Shown here: piece by piece, positions 25,777 through 33,770 of the stretch | Layout: each line of letters starts with the position of its first letter | Numbering within the stretch: the first letter of the stretch is position 1 | Assembly: GCF_014650675.1 (NCBI RefSeq) | Contig: NZ_BMVK01000011.1 | Coordinates: 62,001 to 126,000, forward strand | Direction: 5' to 3' | Source: Streptomyces anulatus | Lineage (GTDB): Bacteria; Actinomycetota; Actinomycetes; Streptomycetales; Streptomycetaceae | DNA: 64,000 nt | Translations under genes and position numbers: made by a program | Notes under the pieces: model-generated | Database searches by the model: none | What the model was told of the DNA's origin: nothing | Seen by the model: only the letters and a program-made list of their open reading frames with translations

Positions 25777-26691
25777 CTACGGCAGCAGGACCAGCTTGCC
25801 CCGGACGTGGCCGCCCTCGCTCAGGGCGTGGGCGCTCGCGGCGTCGGCGAGCGGGAAGACCTGGGCGATCTCCACGCGCAGCTCACCGGTCTCCGCCAGC
25901 CGGGCGTTCGCCCCGAGGCGGTCGGCCGAGGGTCCGCCGCCGCCGGAGGAGAAGGCGACGCCCAGCTCGGCCGCGTCCCCGTCCGCGATGGTGACGATCC
26001 GGTCGGTCGTGCCGCCGCGCAGTTCGATGGAGGCGGGCAGCGCGCCGCGCCCCGACGCGTCGAACACCGCGTCCACGCCCTCCGGGACCAGCTCCCGCAC
26101 CCGCTCGACCAGCCCGTCCCCGTACGCCACCGGGACCGCGCCCAGCACCCGCAGATAGTCGTGGTTGGCCGGGGACGCGGTGCCGATGACGGTCGCGCCG
26201 CGGGCCACCGCGAGCTGTACGGCGACGGAGCCGACGCCGCCGCCCGCCCCGTGCAGGAGCAGCGTCTCGCCCTCGGCCAGAGCCAGTTCGTCCAGCACCC
26301 GGGAGGCGGTGTCGGTCGCGACGGGCAGCGCGGCGGCCTCCTCCCAGGACAGCCCCGCGGGCTTGCGCGCGAGGGAGGCGGCCTCGGCCAGCGCCTCGGT
26401 GGCGTAGGAGCCGGTGGCGCTCCAGCCGAGGACCTCGTCACCGGGGGCGAACTCCGAGACCCCCTCCCCCGCCTCCAGGACCACCCCGGCGAACTCGGCG
26501 CCGGGCGTGGCGGGCAACGGGGTGGGGAAGGCGCCCTCCATCCAGCCGTTCCGGATCTTGTGGTCGAGCGGGTTCACGCCGGCCGCCCGCACGGCGACCC
26601 GGACCTGGCCGGGGCCGGGGCGCGGCGGGTCGAGACGCTCCAGGTGCAGGACGCCGGGGCCGCCGAACTCCTCGTACACGATCGCTTCCAT
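25777..26691 (-). CDS. NADP-dependent quinone oxidoreductase-like dehydrogenase (MDR superfamily)
   Basis: A 304-residue zinc-independent medium-chain dehydrogenase/reductase. It starts MEAIVYEEFGGPGVL, contains the QOR-type AAGVNPLDHKIRNG block, and has the nucleotide-binding glycine-rich LLHGAGGGVGSVAVQLA near residues 148-164. Zinc-binding cysteines of alcohol dehydrogenases are absent, so it most likely reduces quinones or enones with NADPH. GAGGA is 8 bases before the ATG at 26691. It is divergent from the polymerase gene. Confidence 0.88.
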   Translation of the reverse strand: MEAIVYEEFGGPGVLHLERLDPPRPGPGQVRVAVRAAGVNPLDHKIRNGWMEGAFPTPLPATPGAEFAGVVLEAGEGVSEFAPGDEVLGWSATGSYATEALAEAASLARKPAGLSWEEAAALPVATDTASRVLDELALAEGETLLLHGAGGGVGSVAVQLAVARGATVIGTASPANHDYLRVLGAVPVAYGDGLVERVRELVPEGVDAVFDASGRGALPASIELRGGTTDRIVTIADGDAAELGVAFSSGGGGPSADRLGANARLAETGELRVEIAQVFPLADAASAHALSEGGHVRGKLVLLP

Positions 26692-26779
26692 GGAGTGATC
26701 CTCACGGCTGCGGGGACGAGCGGCCAGTCGGCGCCCCGCCTCCGGGGCACTGTCAGTGGCGGGTGCCAGACTCGCACCC

Positions 26780-28456
26780 ATGACCGAACGGTGGGCGGTG
26801 GCTGCTGCGGACGGGGGCGGGGCGCTGCTCGCGCCGCTGTCCCGGGACGGCCTGCCCGCCGGGCCGGTCCGCGCCGAGCCCGACCTCGTCGAGGCAATCC
26901 GCTCCCGGCCCGACGTGGTGCGCTGGGTGTGGCGGTCGACCGCCGAGATCTACCCCCGGCTGCTGGCCGCCGGGGTCCGGGTCGAGCGGTGCTACGACAT
27001 CGAGTGCGCCGAGCTGCTGCTGCTCGGGCACGCCGGGCGGCTCGGCGAGCCCCGTTCCGCCGCCGCCGCGCTGGCCCGGCTGGACAACGCGCCGGTGCCG
27101 CCGGACCCGCCCGCCCGGTCCGCCGAACCGGGCGCGCAGTCCTCCCTCTTCGAGCCACCGTCGGGCACCGGGGTGCCGTTCGAGGGGCTGCTCCGGGTCT
27201 ACGCGGACCAGGTGCGCCGCCACGACGCGGCGGAGCACCCGGACCGGATGCGGCTGCTGACCGCGTCGGAGTCGGCGGGGATGCTCGTGGCCGCCGAGAT
27301 GCACCGGGCCGGGCTGCCCTGGCGCGCCGACGTCCACCGGGAGCTGCTGAACGGACTGCTGGGCGAGCGGTACGCGGGCGGCGGCGAGCCCCGCAGACTC
27401 GCCGAGCTGGCGGACGAGGTGTCGGCGGCGTTCGGCCGAAGGGTCCGCCCCGACCTGCCCGCCGATGTGGTGAAGGCGTTCGCGCGGGCGGGGATCCCGG
27501 TGAAGTCGACCCGGCGGTGGGAGCTGGAGGAGGTGGACCATCCGGCGGTCGAGCCGCTGATCGCGTACAAGAAGCTGTACCGGATCTGGACGGCGCACGG
27601 CTGGTCCTGGCTCCAGGACTGGGTGCGCGAGGGCCGCTTCCGCCCGGAGTACCAGCCGGGCGGCACGGTCAGCGGCCGCTGGACGACCAACGGCGGCGGG
27701 GCCCTCCAGATCCCCAAGGTGATCCGGCAGGCCGTCGTCGCCGACGAGGGGTGGCGGCTCGTCGTCGCGGACGCCGACCAGATGGAGCCCCGGGTGCTGG
27801 CGGCGATCTCCCGCGACCGGGGCCTGATGGAGGTGGCTGGTCATGACGGCGATCTCTACAAGGCGCTGTCCGACCGGGCGTTCTCCGGCGACCGCGACCA
27901 CGCCAAGCTGGCGCTGCTCGGGGCGATCTACGGCCAGACGTCCGGGGACGGGCTGAAGAACCTGGCCGCCCTGCGCCGCCGCTTCCCGCTCGCCGTCGCC
28001 TATGTCGACGACGCGGCGCGGGCGGGCGAGGAGGGGCGCCTGGTGCGGACCTGGCTGGGCCGGACCAGCCCGCCGGTCGCACTGGCGGGCCAGGACGAGG
28101 AGGCGGGCCTTCCCCAGGAGGGTCCCGAGGGCTCCGGGGCCGCGTCCGACGGCGGTCCGGCGCGGGCCCGGGGGCGCTTCACCCGTAACTTCGTGGTGCA
28201 GGGCAGCGCGGCCGACTGGGCGCTGCTGCTGCTGGCAGCGCTGCGCCGGGCGCTCTTCGAGCAGGGGCTGCGGGCGCAGTTGGTGTTCTTCCAGCACGAC
28301 GAGGTGATCGTGCACTGCCCGGCCGGGGAGACCGAGGCCGTCGCCGAGGCGATCCGCGCGGCGGGCGAGCTGGCCGGGCGGACCGCCTTCGGGGAGACGC
28401 CGGTGCGGTTCCCCTTCACCACGGCGGTGGTGGAGCGGTACGCGGACGCCAAGTGA
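26780..28456 (+). CDS. compact family A DNA polymerase (bifunctional 3'-5' exonuclease/polymerase type)
   Basis: A 558-residue protein with the polymerase core of Pol I but no 5' nuclease. Motif A reads VADADQMEPRVLA (metal aspartate retained), motif B KLALLGAIYGQTSG, and motif C FFQHDEVIVHCP with the catalytic HDE. The N-terminal 200 residues (WVWRSTAEIYPRLLAAGVRVE, ECAELLLLG) resemble a degenerate 3'-5' exonuclease domain in which I do not see the full set of acidic residues. An insert rich in Gly/Pro/Glu lies before motif C (DEEAGLPQEGPEGSG). Such proteins occur beside the housekeeping Pol I in actinobacteria, perhaps in repair. ATG 26780 is used; a GTG at 26756 is possible. Confidence 0.85.
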   Translation: MTERWAVAAADGGGALLAPLSRDGLPAGPVRAEPDLVEAIRSRPDVVRWVWRSTAEIYPRLLAAGVRVERCYDIECAELLLLGHAGRLGEPRSAAAALARLDNAPVPPDPPARSAEPGAQSSLFEPPSGTGVPFEGLLRVYADQVRRHDAAEHPDRMRLLTASESAGMLVAAEMHRAGLPWRADVHRELLNGLLGERYAGGGEPRRLAELADEVSAAFGRRVRPDLPADVVKAFARAGIPVKSTRRWELEEVDHPAVEPLIAYKKLYRIWTAHGWSWLQDWVREGRFRPEYQPGGTVSGRWTTNGGGALQIPKVIRQAVVADEGWRLVVADADQMEPRVLAAISRDRGLMEVAGHDGDLYKALSDRAFSGDRDHAKLALLGAIYGQTSGDGLKNLAALRRRFPLAVAYVDDAARAGEEGRLVRTWLGRTSPPVALAGQDEEAGLPQEGPEGSGAASDGGPARARGRFTRNFVVQGSAADWALLLLAALRRALFEQGLRAQLVFFQHDEVIVHCPAGETEAVAEAIRAAGELAGRTAFGETPVRFPFTTAVVERYADAK

Positions 28457-28476
28457 CGGGGGGCCGCGCGGGAGGA

Positions 28477-29370
28477 CTACTGCTGGAGCTTCAGCCATTC
28501 CGGGCTGGTCGCCAGGGCGACGAGCCGGTCCATGGTGAGCGCGGGCTCCGGACGGGTGGCGGGCGTCGACTGCGCGCCGGAGTTGAAGGCCGAGACGACG
28601 ACCCGCATGCCGTCGGGGCGCATCGTGTCGGCCGACCACTGGACGACCCCCGCGCCGCCCTTCTCGCCGGGCTCCTTGGAGGTGGCGAGCAGGGTGCCGT
28701 CGGGCAGGGTGGTCGCCTCGCCGTACAGATCGTCGGCGACGTCCCGCATGTCGGCCTGCACATTGATCTGCACGAGGGAACGGCCCTCGCCGTCGTCGAC
28801 GACGACCGACACGAACTCGCCCCCGGTGTCCGTCTCCTCCCCCACGGAGAGGCCCTCGGGCAGCAGGGCGCGGAAGGTGGGCATCAGCAGCGTGTAGTCG
28901 AGCGGGGGAGCCTGCGCCCCGGTGTCCTTCGCGGGGGCCGACGGCTTCCCGGTGTCCTTCGGACCGGGCGAAGGCTTCGCGGCGTCCTTCGGGTCGGGCG
29001 ACGGCTTCCCCGCGTCCTTCGCGGCGGACGTGGCGGGGGCGGGCGACGGGGGCGCGGGCGTGCCCCCGGCCACGCTCGTGGGAGCGAAGGTCGCGGCCGT
29101 CGGCGCGGCCGGACCGCTGTTCGCGACCCCCGCCACGTCGCCGGAGGCACTCAGCTGACCGGTGGCGAACGTGACCCCGCCGCCGACGAGGGCCAGGGTC
29201 AGCACACTGCCCGCCACGGCGGCGGCACGGCGGCGGCGCACGGTGCGCCGTCCGCGCTCCAGCGCGCCGTCCACCACGGCGCCTCGGCCGGACAGTTCGA
29301 AGGTCTCTCCGGCACGGCGGAGTTCCGCGCCGAGGCCGTCCTCGAACGGCAGATCGTCTTCGCTGGGCAT
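28477..29370 (-). CDS. membrane protein with Pro/Lys-rich linker, partner of the SigE-type sigma factor
   Basis: A 297-residue protein with a cytoplasmic N-terminus (MPSEDDLPFEDGLGAELRRA), one membrane segment (AAAVAGSVLTLALVGGGVTFA, about residues 50-70), then a long Pro/Lys/Ser-rich extracytoplasmic linker with repeated KD(A/T)GKPS units, and a C-terminal domain (LLMPTFRALLPEGLSVGEE to the end). No zinc anti-sigma motif (HxxxCxxC) is present. It lies 76 bp downstream of the sigma factor on the same strand, so it may act as a non-canonical anti-sigma or be its target; this is inference. Confidence 0.72.
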   Translation of the reverse strand: MPSEDDLPFEDGLGAELRRAGETFELSGRGAVVDGALERGRRTVRRRRAAAVAGSVLTLALVGGGVTFATGQLSASGDVAGVANSGPAAPTAATFAPTSVAGGTPAPPSPAPATSAAKDAGKPSPDPKDAAKPSPGPKDTGKPSAPAKDTGAQAPPLDYTLLMPTFRALLPEGLSVGEETDTGGEFVSVVVDDGEGRSLVQINVQADMRDVADDLYGEATTLPDGTLLATSKEPGEKGGAGVVQWSADTMRPDGMRVVVSAFNSGAQSTPATRPEPALTMDRLVALATSPEWLKLQQ

Positions 29371-29446
29371 GGGGAACCACCACTTCTCGTTCTGGATGCT
29401 CGACAGTTGACGGCCCCGAGGGGCCGGTTGGGCGGGCGCACGGAGG

Positions 29447-29956
29447 TCAGCGGGCGGCGAACTCCGCGATGCTGCCGCCCAGCAGTTCACGCAGCCGCCC
29501 GAGCGCCCGCACGCAGCGGGTCCGTACGGCGGCGGGGCTGACCTGGAGGGCGGCGGCGGTCTCCTCGATGCTCCGGTCCTCCCAGTACCGCAGCACCACG
29601 ACCGCTCGGTCCTTGGGCGCCAGTTGGGCCAGGGCCCGGAGCAGCGTCATCCGCAGCGCCGGGTCGTCGGGGTCGGCCGGAGCGCCCTCGGGCAGTTCGG
29701 CCAGCGGGCGTTCGCTCGCGGAGCGGCGTCGCCGGTGGGTCAGGAAGGTCCGTACGAGCACGGTCTGCGCGTAAGCCGCCGGGTTGTCGATCCGGCGGGC
29801 GCGGCCCCACAGCACGTACATCCGGCTCAGTGTCTCCTGCACCAGGTCCTCGGCGAGGTGCACATCGCCGCTGGTCAGCAGGCAGGCCGAGCGGAACAGA
29901 TGGCCGGCCCGGCCGGCCGCGAACACCTTGAACTCCTCGGTCCGCGACGCCCTCAT
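29447..29956 (-). CDS. ECF RNA polymerase sigma factor, SigE family (SigE-like, actinobacterial ECF)
   Basis: A 169-residue ECF sigma factor. Region 2 reads LLTSGDVHLAEDLVQETLSRMYVLWGR (about residues 26-52); region 4 reads LAQLAPKDRAVVVLRYWEDRSIEETAAALQVSPAAVRTRCVRAL near the C-terminus. The YxxxxRxAxLLTGD-like opening is characteristic of the Streptomyces SigE family of small ECF factors. It is followed by the membrane protein above. The 190-bp gap upstream contains the terminator of the dioxygenase gene (30081-30118) and presumably the sigma gene promoter. Confidence 0.9.
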   Translation of the reverse strand: MRASRTEEFKVFAAGRAGHLFRSACLLTSGDVHLAEDLVQETLSRMYVLWGRARRIDNPAAYAQTVLVRTFLTHRRRRSASERPLAELPEGAPADPDDPALRMTLLRALAQLAPKDRAVVVLRYWEDRSIEETAAALQVSPAAVRTRCVRALGRLRELLGGSIAEFAAR

Positions 29957-30080
29957 ACCCTCCCCCGTCCGTCCGTTCCGCTCTTCCCCCTGTACGACGC
30001 GGCGGGGGCGGGCAAATGTTTCGGACGATCCGCGAAAATCTTTCCGGGCCGGGTCCGGACGGCGGGGAGGAACACGAGAA

Positions 30081-30118
30081 GCGCCCCGTTCACGCGCCGG
30101 ACGGCGTGAACGGGGCGC
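30081..30118 (-). terminator. terminator of the intradiol dioxygenase gene
   Basis: Two perfect 15-base arms (30081-30095, 30104-30118) with an 8-base loop lie 28 bp past the dioxygenase stop and before the sigma factor gene. Confidence 0.85.
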
Positions 30119-30146
30119 GGGCGGTGGTGCGCTCGCTGTTCCTCGT

Positions 30147-31010
30147 CTACCCGCGTTCCCACAACGCGGGGACGTTCGGCGGCTCCCAGCCCGACACGGC
30201 CTGGTGCGCCTGCAGACAGCGGTAGGCGACCCCGCCGTACGTCACGCGGTCACCCGCGCGGTAGGAGGTGCCGGCGGCCCAGGTGGTGGACCCCGGCTCG
30301 GTGGGCGGATCGGTCGGGTTGGGCGTCTGGGCGACGTCCAGCACGAAGTCGAAGGTGCCCTGGCGCCCGTTCCCGACGTTGCGGACGTTCATCAGCAGCT
30401 CGGGGTCGAACAGCGCGTCGGTGTTGTTGCGCGGCTCGTTCGGGAAGTACAGCTGGGTGGTGAGGATGCGCCCGCCGGGCGCCTGCGCCTTCACGTGGAT
30501 GTGCCGCGTGCGGCCCGGGTAGAGCCCCGCCACGATGGTGGTGAGGCTGAACGACCCGTCGGCGCCGGTGAACTGGTGCCCCCGGAAGGCGAACTGGACC
30601 ATGTCGTAGGCCCCGTTGGTGTCCGCCTGCCAGAAGTCCAGCAGTGCTCCGGAGATGGGCCGGCAGGCCCGGCCGAAGACGTAGCCGCTCACGGTGAGCG
30701 GTATGCCGGGGGTGCTCGGGGTCACCAGGCTGGTGCGGCGGGGCGAGTTGGGCTTGAAGTACGGCCCTTCCATCTGCGGCGGCGTCGTGTCGTCGCCGTC
30801 GTCGCACTCCGGGGTCGGGGCCAGGGGCCCGTTCCCGGTGGAGGCGGCGTCCCGGGCGAGCGCGACGCCCCCTCCGGCGAGCAGGGGCGCGGCGCTCGCG
30901 ACGAGCGCGGCCTTCAGGAGACCCTTGCGGCTGATCCGCCGCCGGTCCCCCGACGCCTCGTCGGAGGCGTTCGGGTCATGGGGGGTTGCGTTGTCCATGT
31001 GTGGGGTCAT
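30147..31010 (-). CDS. secreted intradiol ring-cleavage dioxygenase with C-terminal carbohydrate-binding module
   Basis: Intradiol dioxygenases cleave catechols between the two hydroxyls with non-haem Fe(III). This 287-residue protein has a Tat-type signal (DRRRISRKGLLKAALVAS, arginine pair near residue 23), then the catalytic domain with DTTPPQMEGPYF and the iron-ligand region GLYPGRTRHIHVKAQ (tyrosine plus two histidines). A Pro/Thr linker leads to a C-terminal CBM5/12-like module (TWAAGTSYRAG to VPALWERG). A secreted dioxygenase-CBM fusion from Streptomyces sp. SirexAA-E is known to bind lignin-type material and act on catechols, so a role in plant aromatic breakdown is likely. A nearly identical module ends the next gene. 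Confidence 0.9.
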   Translation of the reverse strand: MTPHMDNATPHDPNASDEASGDRRRISRKGLLKAALVASAAPLLAGGGVALARDAASTGNGPLAPTPECDDGDDTTPPQMEGPYFKPNSPRRTSLVTPSTPGIPLTVSGYVFGRACRPISGALLDFWQADTNGAYDMVQFAFRGHQFTGADGSFSLTTIVAGLYPGRTRHIHVKAQAPGGRILTTQLYFPNEPRNNTDALFDPELLMNVRNVGNGRQGTFDFVLDVAQTPNPTDPPTEPGSTTWAAGTSYRAGDRVTYGGVAYRCLQAHQAVSGWEPPNVPALWERG

Positions 31011-31107
31011 GACGGATTCCTCGGAGTCCTCGGGGGTCCTCGACGCGGGGAGGCGGGAGGCGGGGAGGTTCAGGAGGTACGGGGGTGCCGGGTGGGGCCC
31101 GGACCGG

Positions 31108-32481
31108 TCAGACCCGCTGCCAGAGCGCGGGCACGTCGGCGGGGTTCCAGCCGGGCTGGGCCGTGTGCGCCTGGAGGCAGCGGTAGGTGGCTCCGCCGTA
31201 CGTCACCGTGGCGCCGGCGGCGTACGCGGTGCCGGCCGCCCAGGTGCCGCCGGGCGGGTCGGTCGGCGGGGTGGTGGGCGGGTCCGTCGGCGTACCGCCG
31301 CCGCTGGTGACCAGGGTCAGCCCGTACGCCTGGAGCAGCGGGTTGATGGGCTGGAAGTACGTCGTGCCGCCGGAGGAGCAGTTGCCCGAGCCGCCGGAGG
31401 TGACGCCCTGCGCCTGGCTGCCGGAGATGTAGGAGCCGCCGGAGTCGCCCGGTTCGGCGCAGACGCTGGTGCGGGTCACCCCGGAGATGGTGCCCTCCGG
31501 GTAGGTGACGCTGGTGTTCAGCTGCTGGATGGTGCCGCAGTGCCAGCCCGTGGTGGAGCCGGAGCGGCAGACCGAGGCGCCGACGACGGACGCGGTGGAG
31601 CCGGCGACGGTGACGTCGCCCCGTCCGTAGCCGTTCACCAGCGGACGCGGGGTCCAGTTGGCGTTGGTGGCGACCCAGGCGATGTCCCGGCCCGGGAAGG
31701 TCGAACCCTGGAAGGTGCCCTGGGCCTGCTGGTTGACGCCGTTGGTGGTCGTGCCGACGCGGCCGCAGTGGCCCGCGGTGGCGAAGCCGTTCTGGGTGCC
31801 GCGCGTCACCGAGAAGCCGACGGAACAGCGGCCGGAGCCGTTCATGTAGTACGCGTCGCCACCTCGGATGTCGGCGAGGGCGCGGGGCTGCTCGGCGGAC
31901 CGGGCGACGGTGACGAGGCCGCTGTCGACCCCGGCCGCCTTGAGGAACGCCTGTCCGGCGGCGGTGCTCGCGGCGTTCACGACGACCCGGTTGGCCTCGA
32001 CGTCGACGTACCAGACGGGCACGTCCTTCGGCGCCGTGCGCAGCGCGGCCTTGTCGAGGGTCTTCTTGACGCCTTCGAGGCGGTCCAGGCTGTGGCCGAC
32101 GACCTCGGCGCGCGCCCCGGCGTCGGTGATCCGGGCGGCCTCGGAGGCGTCGGTGGTGGCGACGGTCAGGGCCGCCTTCGCACCGCTGACCCGGGCTCCG
32201 GCGAAGCTGGCGCCGAGGGACTTCTCCAGCCCTGCGGCGACGGCGGCGGCGCGGTACTCGTTGGCTATCCGGCTGCGGGCGGCGTCCGCGTCCAGGCCGA
32301 GGTCGCGCTCCAGGGCGGCCAGCATGCCGGGCGACAGGCTGTCCGCGGAGACCGGCGGGGCGGTGGTGGCCGCGGGGTCGGCGGACGCCACACCGGTCAG
32401 CCCGGCGAGGGCGAGCGCACCCACGGCCACCGTGGCGGTGCCGACGGCGAGGGCGCGTCTGCGGAGCGTGGTTCTCTCCAC
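31108..32481 (-). CDS. sprC: streptogrisin C-like secreted serine protease with C-terminal binding module
   Basis: A 457-residue preproprotease of peptidase family S1 (alpha-lytic/streptogrisin), the same length as S. griseus streptogrisin C. It has a signal peptide (about 1-34), a long propeptide chaperone, and a mature enzyme starting at about ADIRGGDAYYMNG (residue 203). The triad is H238 (ATAGHCG), D266 (FPGRDIAWV) and S347 (EPGDSGGS). A Thr/Pro linker (GTPTDPPTTPPTDPPG) joins a C-terminal module (TWAAGTAYAAG to VPALWQRV), of the chitin/cellulose-binding 5/12 type. It is secreted and probably degrades protein while held on insoluble polymers. The 97-bp gap separates it from the dioxygenase gene downstream. 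Confidence 0.93.
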   Translation of the reverse strand: MERTTLRRRALAVGTATVAVGALALAGLTGVASADPAATTAPPVSADSLSPGMLAALERDLGLDADAARSRIANEYRAAAVAAGLEKSLGASFAGARVSGAKAALTVATTDASEAARITDAGARAEVVGHSLDRLEGVKKTLDKAALRTAPKDVPVWYVDVEANRVVVNAASTAAGQAFLKAAGVDSGLVTVARSAEQPRALADIRGGDAYYMNGSGRCSVGFSVTRGTQNGFATAGHCGRVGTTTNGVNQQAQGTFQGSTFPGRDIAWVATNANWTPRPLVNGYGRGDVTVAGSTASVVGASVCRSGSTTGWHCGTIQQLNTSVTYPEGTISGVTRTSVCAEPGDSGGSYISGSQAQGVTSGGSGNCSSGGTTYFQPINPLLQAYGLTLVTSGGGTPTDPPTTPPTDPPGGTWAAGTAYAAGATVTYGGATYRCLQAHTAQPGWNPADVPALWQRV

Positions 32482-32680
32482 GTAACTCTCCTTGGTTCAG
32501 GGGGTGTCCGGATCCGGTGGGGGTTGGTCCGGACCAGGGAATTGCCGAAACCGTAGCGGCGGTGACGCCCGGTGCAGGAGATCCCGTTCACCCCCCTCCC
32601 TCCGCGTTATGGGGCTGCCCGGCCGGGCGAAGCGGGAGCGCGTCTCCCTTTCCGCGAGGCGCCCGGGTAGGTTCGGCCTC

Positions 32681-33361
32681 ATGCACACAGGGCAACTTCT
32701 GGGCTCGGGACGCACCGCCGACGTGTACGCACTCGACGGCTCCTGGGTCCTTCGCCGTTACCGGGACCGCACCGACACCACGGAGGAGCTGGCCGTGATG
32801 AGTTACGTCGGCGCCTTCGGCTTTCCGGTGCCGCGCATCGGTCCGCCCGCCGAAGGGGCCCGCCCCACGGACCTGGTGCTCCAGCGGCTGACCGGCCCGA
32901 CCCTGGCCGAGGCGCTGCTGGCGGGGCGGCTGGGGGCGGCCGAGGCGGGCGCGCTGCTCGCCCGTCTGCTGCGTGAGCTCCACGCGATACCGCCCCGGGT
33001 CTCGGCGAACCCGGAGGACTGCGTGCTCCACCTGGATCTGCATCCGGAGAACGTGGTGCTGACGGGGAGGGGCGCGGTGGTGATCGACTGGTCCACCGCG
33101 GCGGAGGGTCCGCCCGGCCTCGACCGGGCGATGTCGGCGCTGACCCTGGCCCGGATCGCGCTCGACCCGGAGTTCCCGGCCGGGGCGGACGTCCGGCCCC
33201 TGCTGGCGGCGCTCCTCGCGGAACTCGCCGACGACGGTGGCGCGTCGGCCGCCGATCTGGCCCTCGCCCGCGCCCGACAGCGGGCGAACCCGTATCTGAC
33301 CGACCGCGAACGGGCCTGCCTGGACCGGGCGGTGGACCTGGTGCTGGGCTGCGCCCCGTAA
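32681..33361 (+). CDS. aminoglycoside phosphotransferase-like kinase (APH/ChoK fold)
   Basis: A 226-residue small kinase of the APH family. It begins with a nucleotide-binding strand pair (GQLLGSGRTADVYALDGSWVLRRY) and has the catalytic loop LHLDLHPENVVLTG (HxDxxxxN, near residues 117-130) followed by the metal aspartate VVIDWSTAAEG. The short length and lack of resistance context suggest a small-molecule kinase of unknown substrate rather than a resistance enzyme. ATG 32681 is used; upstream in-frame sequence is not coding-like. The 199-bp gap before it holds the divergent sprC promoter. Confidence 0.82.
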   Translation: MHTGQLLGSGRTADVYALDGSWVLRRYRDRTDTTEELAVMSYVGAFGFPVPRIGPPAEGARPTDLVLQRLTGPTLAEALLAGRLGAAEAGALLARLLRELHAIPPRVSANPEDCVLHLDLHPENVVLTGRGAVVIDWSTAAEGPPGLDRAMSALTLARIALDPEFPAGADVRPLLAALLAELADDGGASAADLALARARQRANPYLTDRERACLDRAVDLVLGCAP

Positions 33362-33415
33362 GGTTCGCGCCCCTCCGGGGGGCTCAAGCCGCTCCGACGA
33401 TCGAGGAGCGGGGGC

Positions 33416-33434
33416 CCGGGGGCGGAGCCCCCGG
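33416..33434. terminator. hairpin between kinase and DUF3263 genes
   Basis: 8-base arms (33416-33423, 33427-33434) pair perfectly around GGA, between convergent genes. It is shorter than the other terminators in the window. Confidence 0.5.
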
Positions 33435-33444
33435 AAGGGAGTCC

Positions 33445-33726
33445 TCAGCGCCTCCCGCGCTTCGCGTCCCGCACGCGCCGCAGCCGGTTCACCGTGACGG
33501 GGTCCTCGCGCAGCGCCCGCTCGTCGTCGATCAGCGCGTTCAGCAGCTGGTAGTAGCGGACCGGCGAGATCCCGAGCTCCTCGCGGATCGCCCGCTCCTT
33601 CGCCCCGGGCCCCGCATGGGAGCGCCTCTCCAGGGCCAGCAGTGCCCGGTCCCGTACGGACAGCTCGCCGGCGCGGGGGGCGGGCTCGGCCCGGGGGGCG
33701 TGGTGCTCGTGGTCGGGGGCGGTCAT
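33445..33726 (-). CDS. DUF3263 small helix-turn-helix-like protein
   Basis: A 93-residue protein of the DUF3263 family, recognised by LSVRDRALLALERRSHAGPGAKERAIREELGISPVRYYQLLNALID. The core looks like a helix-turn-helix (GAKERAIREELGISPVRYYQLL), so DNA binding is plausible, but no function is established. The N-terminus is short, His/Pro-rich. It lies 44 bp downstream of the sugar-binding lipoprotein gene on the same strand and may be co-transcribed with it. Confidence 0.85.
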   Translation of the reverse strand: MTAPDHEHHAPRAEPAPRAGELSVRDRALLALERRSHAGPGAKERAIREELGISPVRYYQLLNALIDDERALREDPVTVNRLRRVRDAKRGRR

Positions 33727-33770
33727 ATCAACCAACCTAATGCCCACCCCCGACACCGTGCCCGCGGTGG

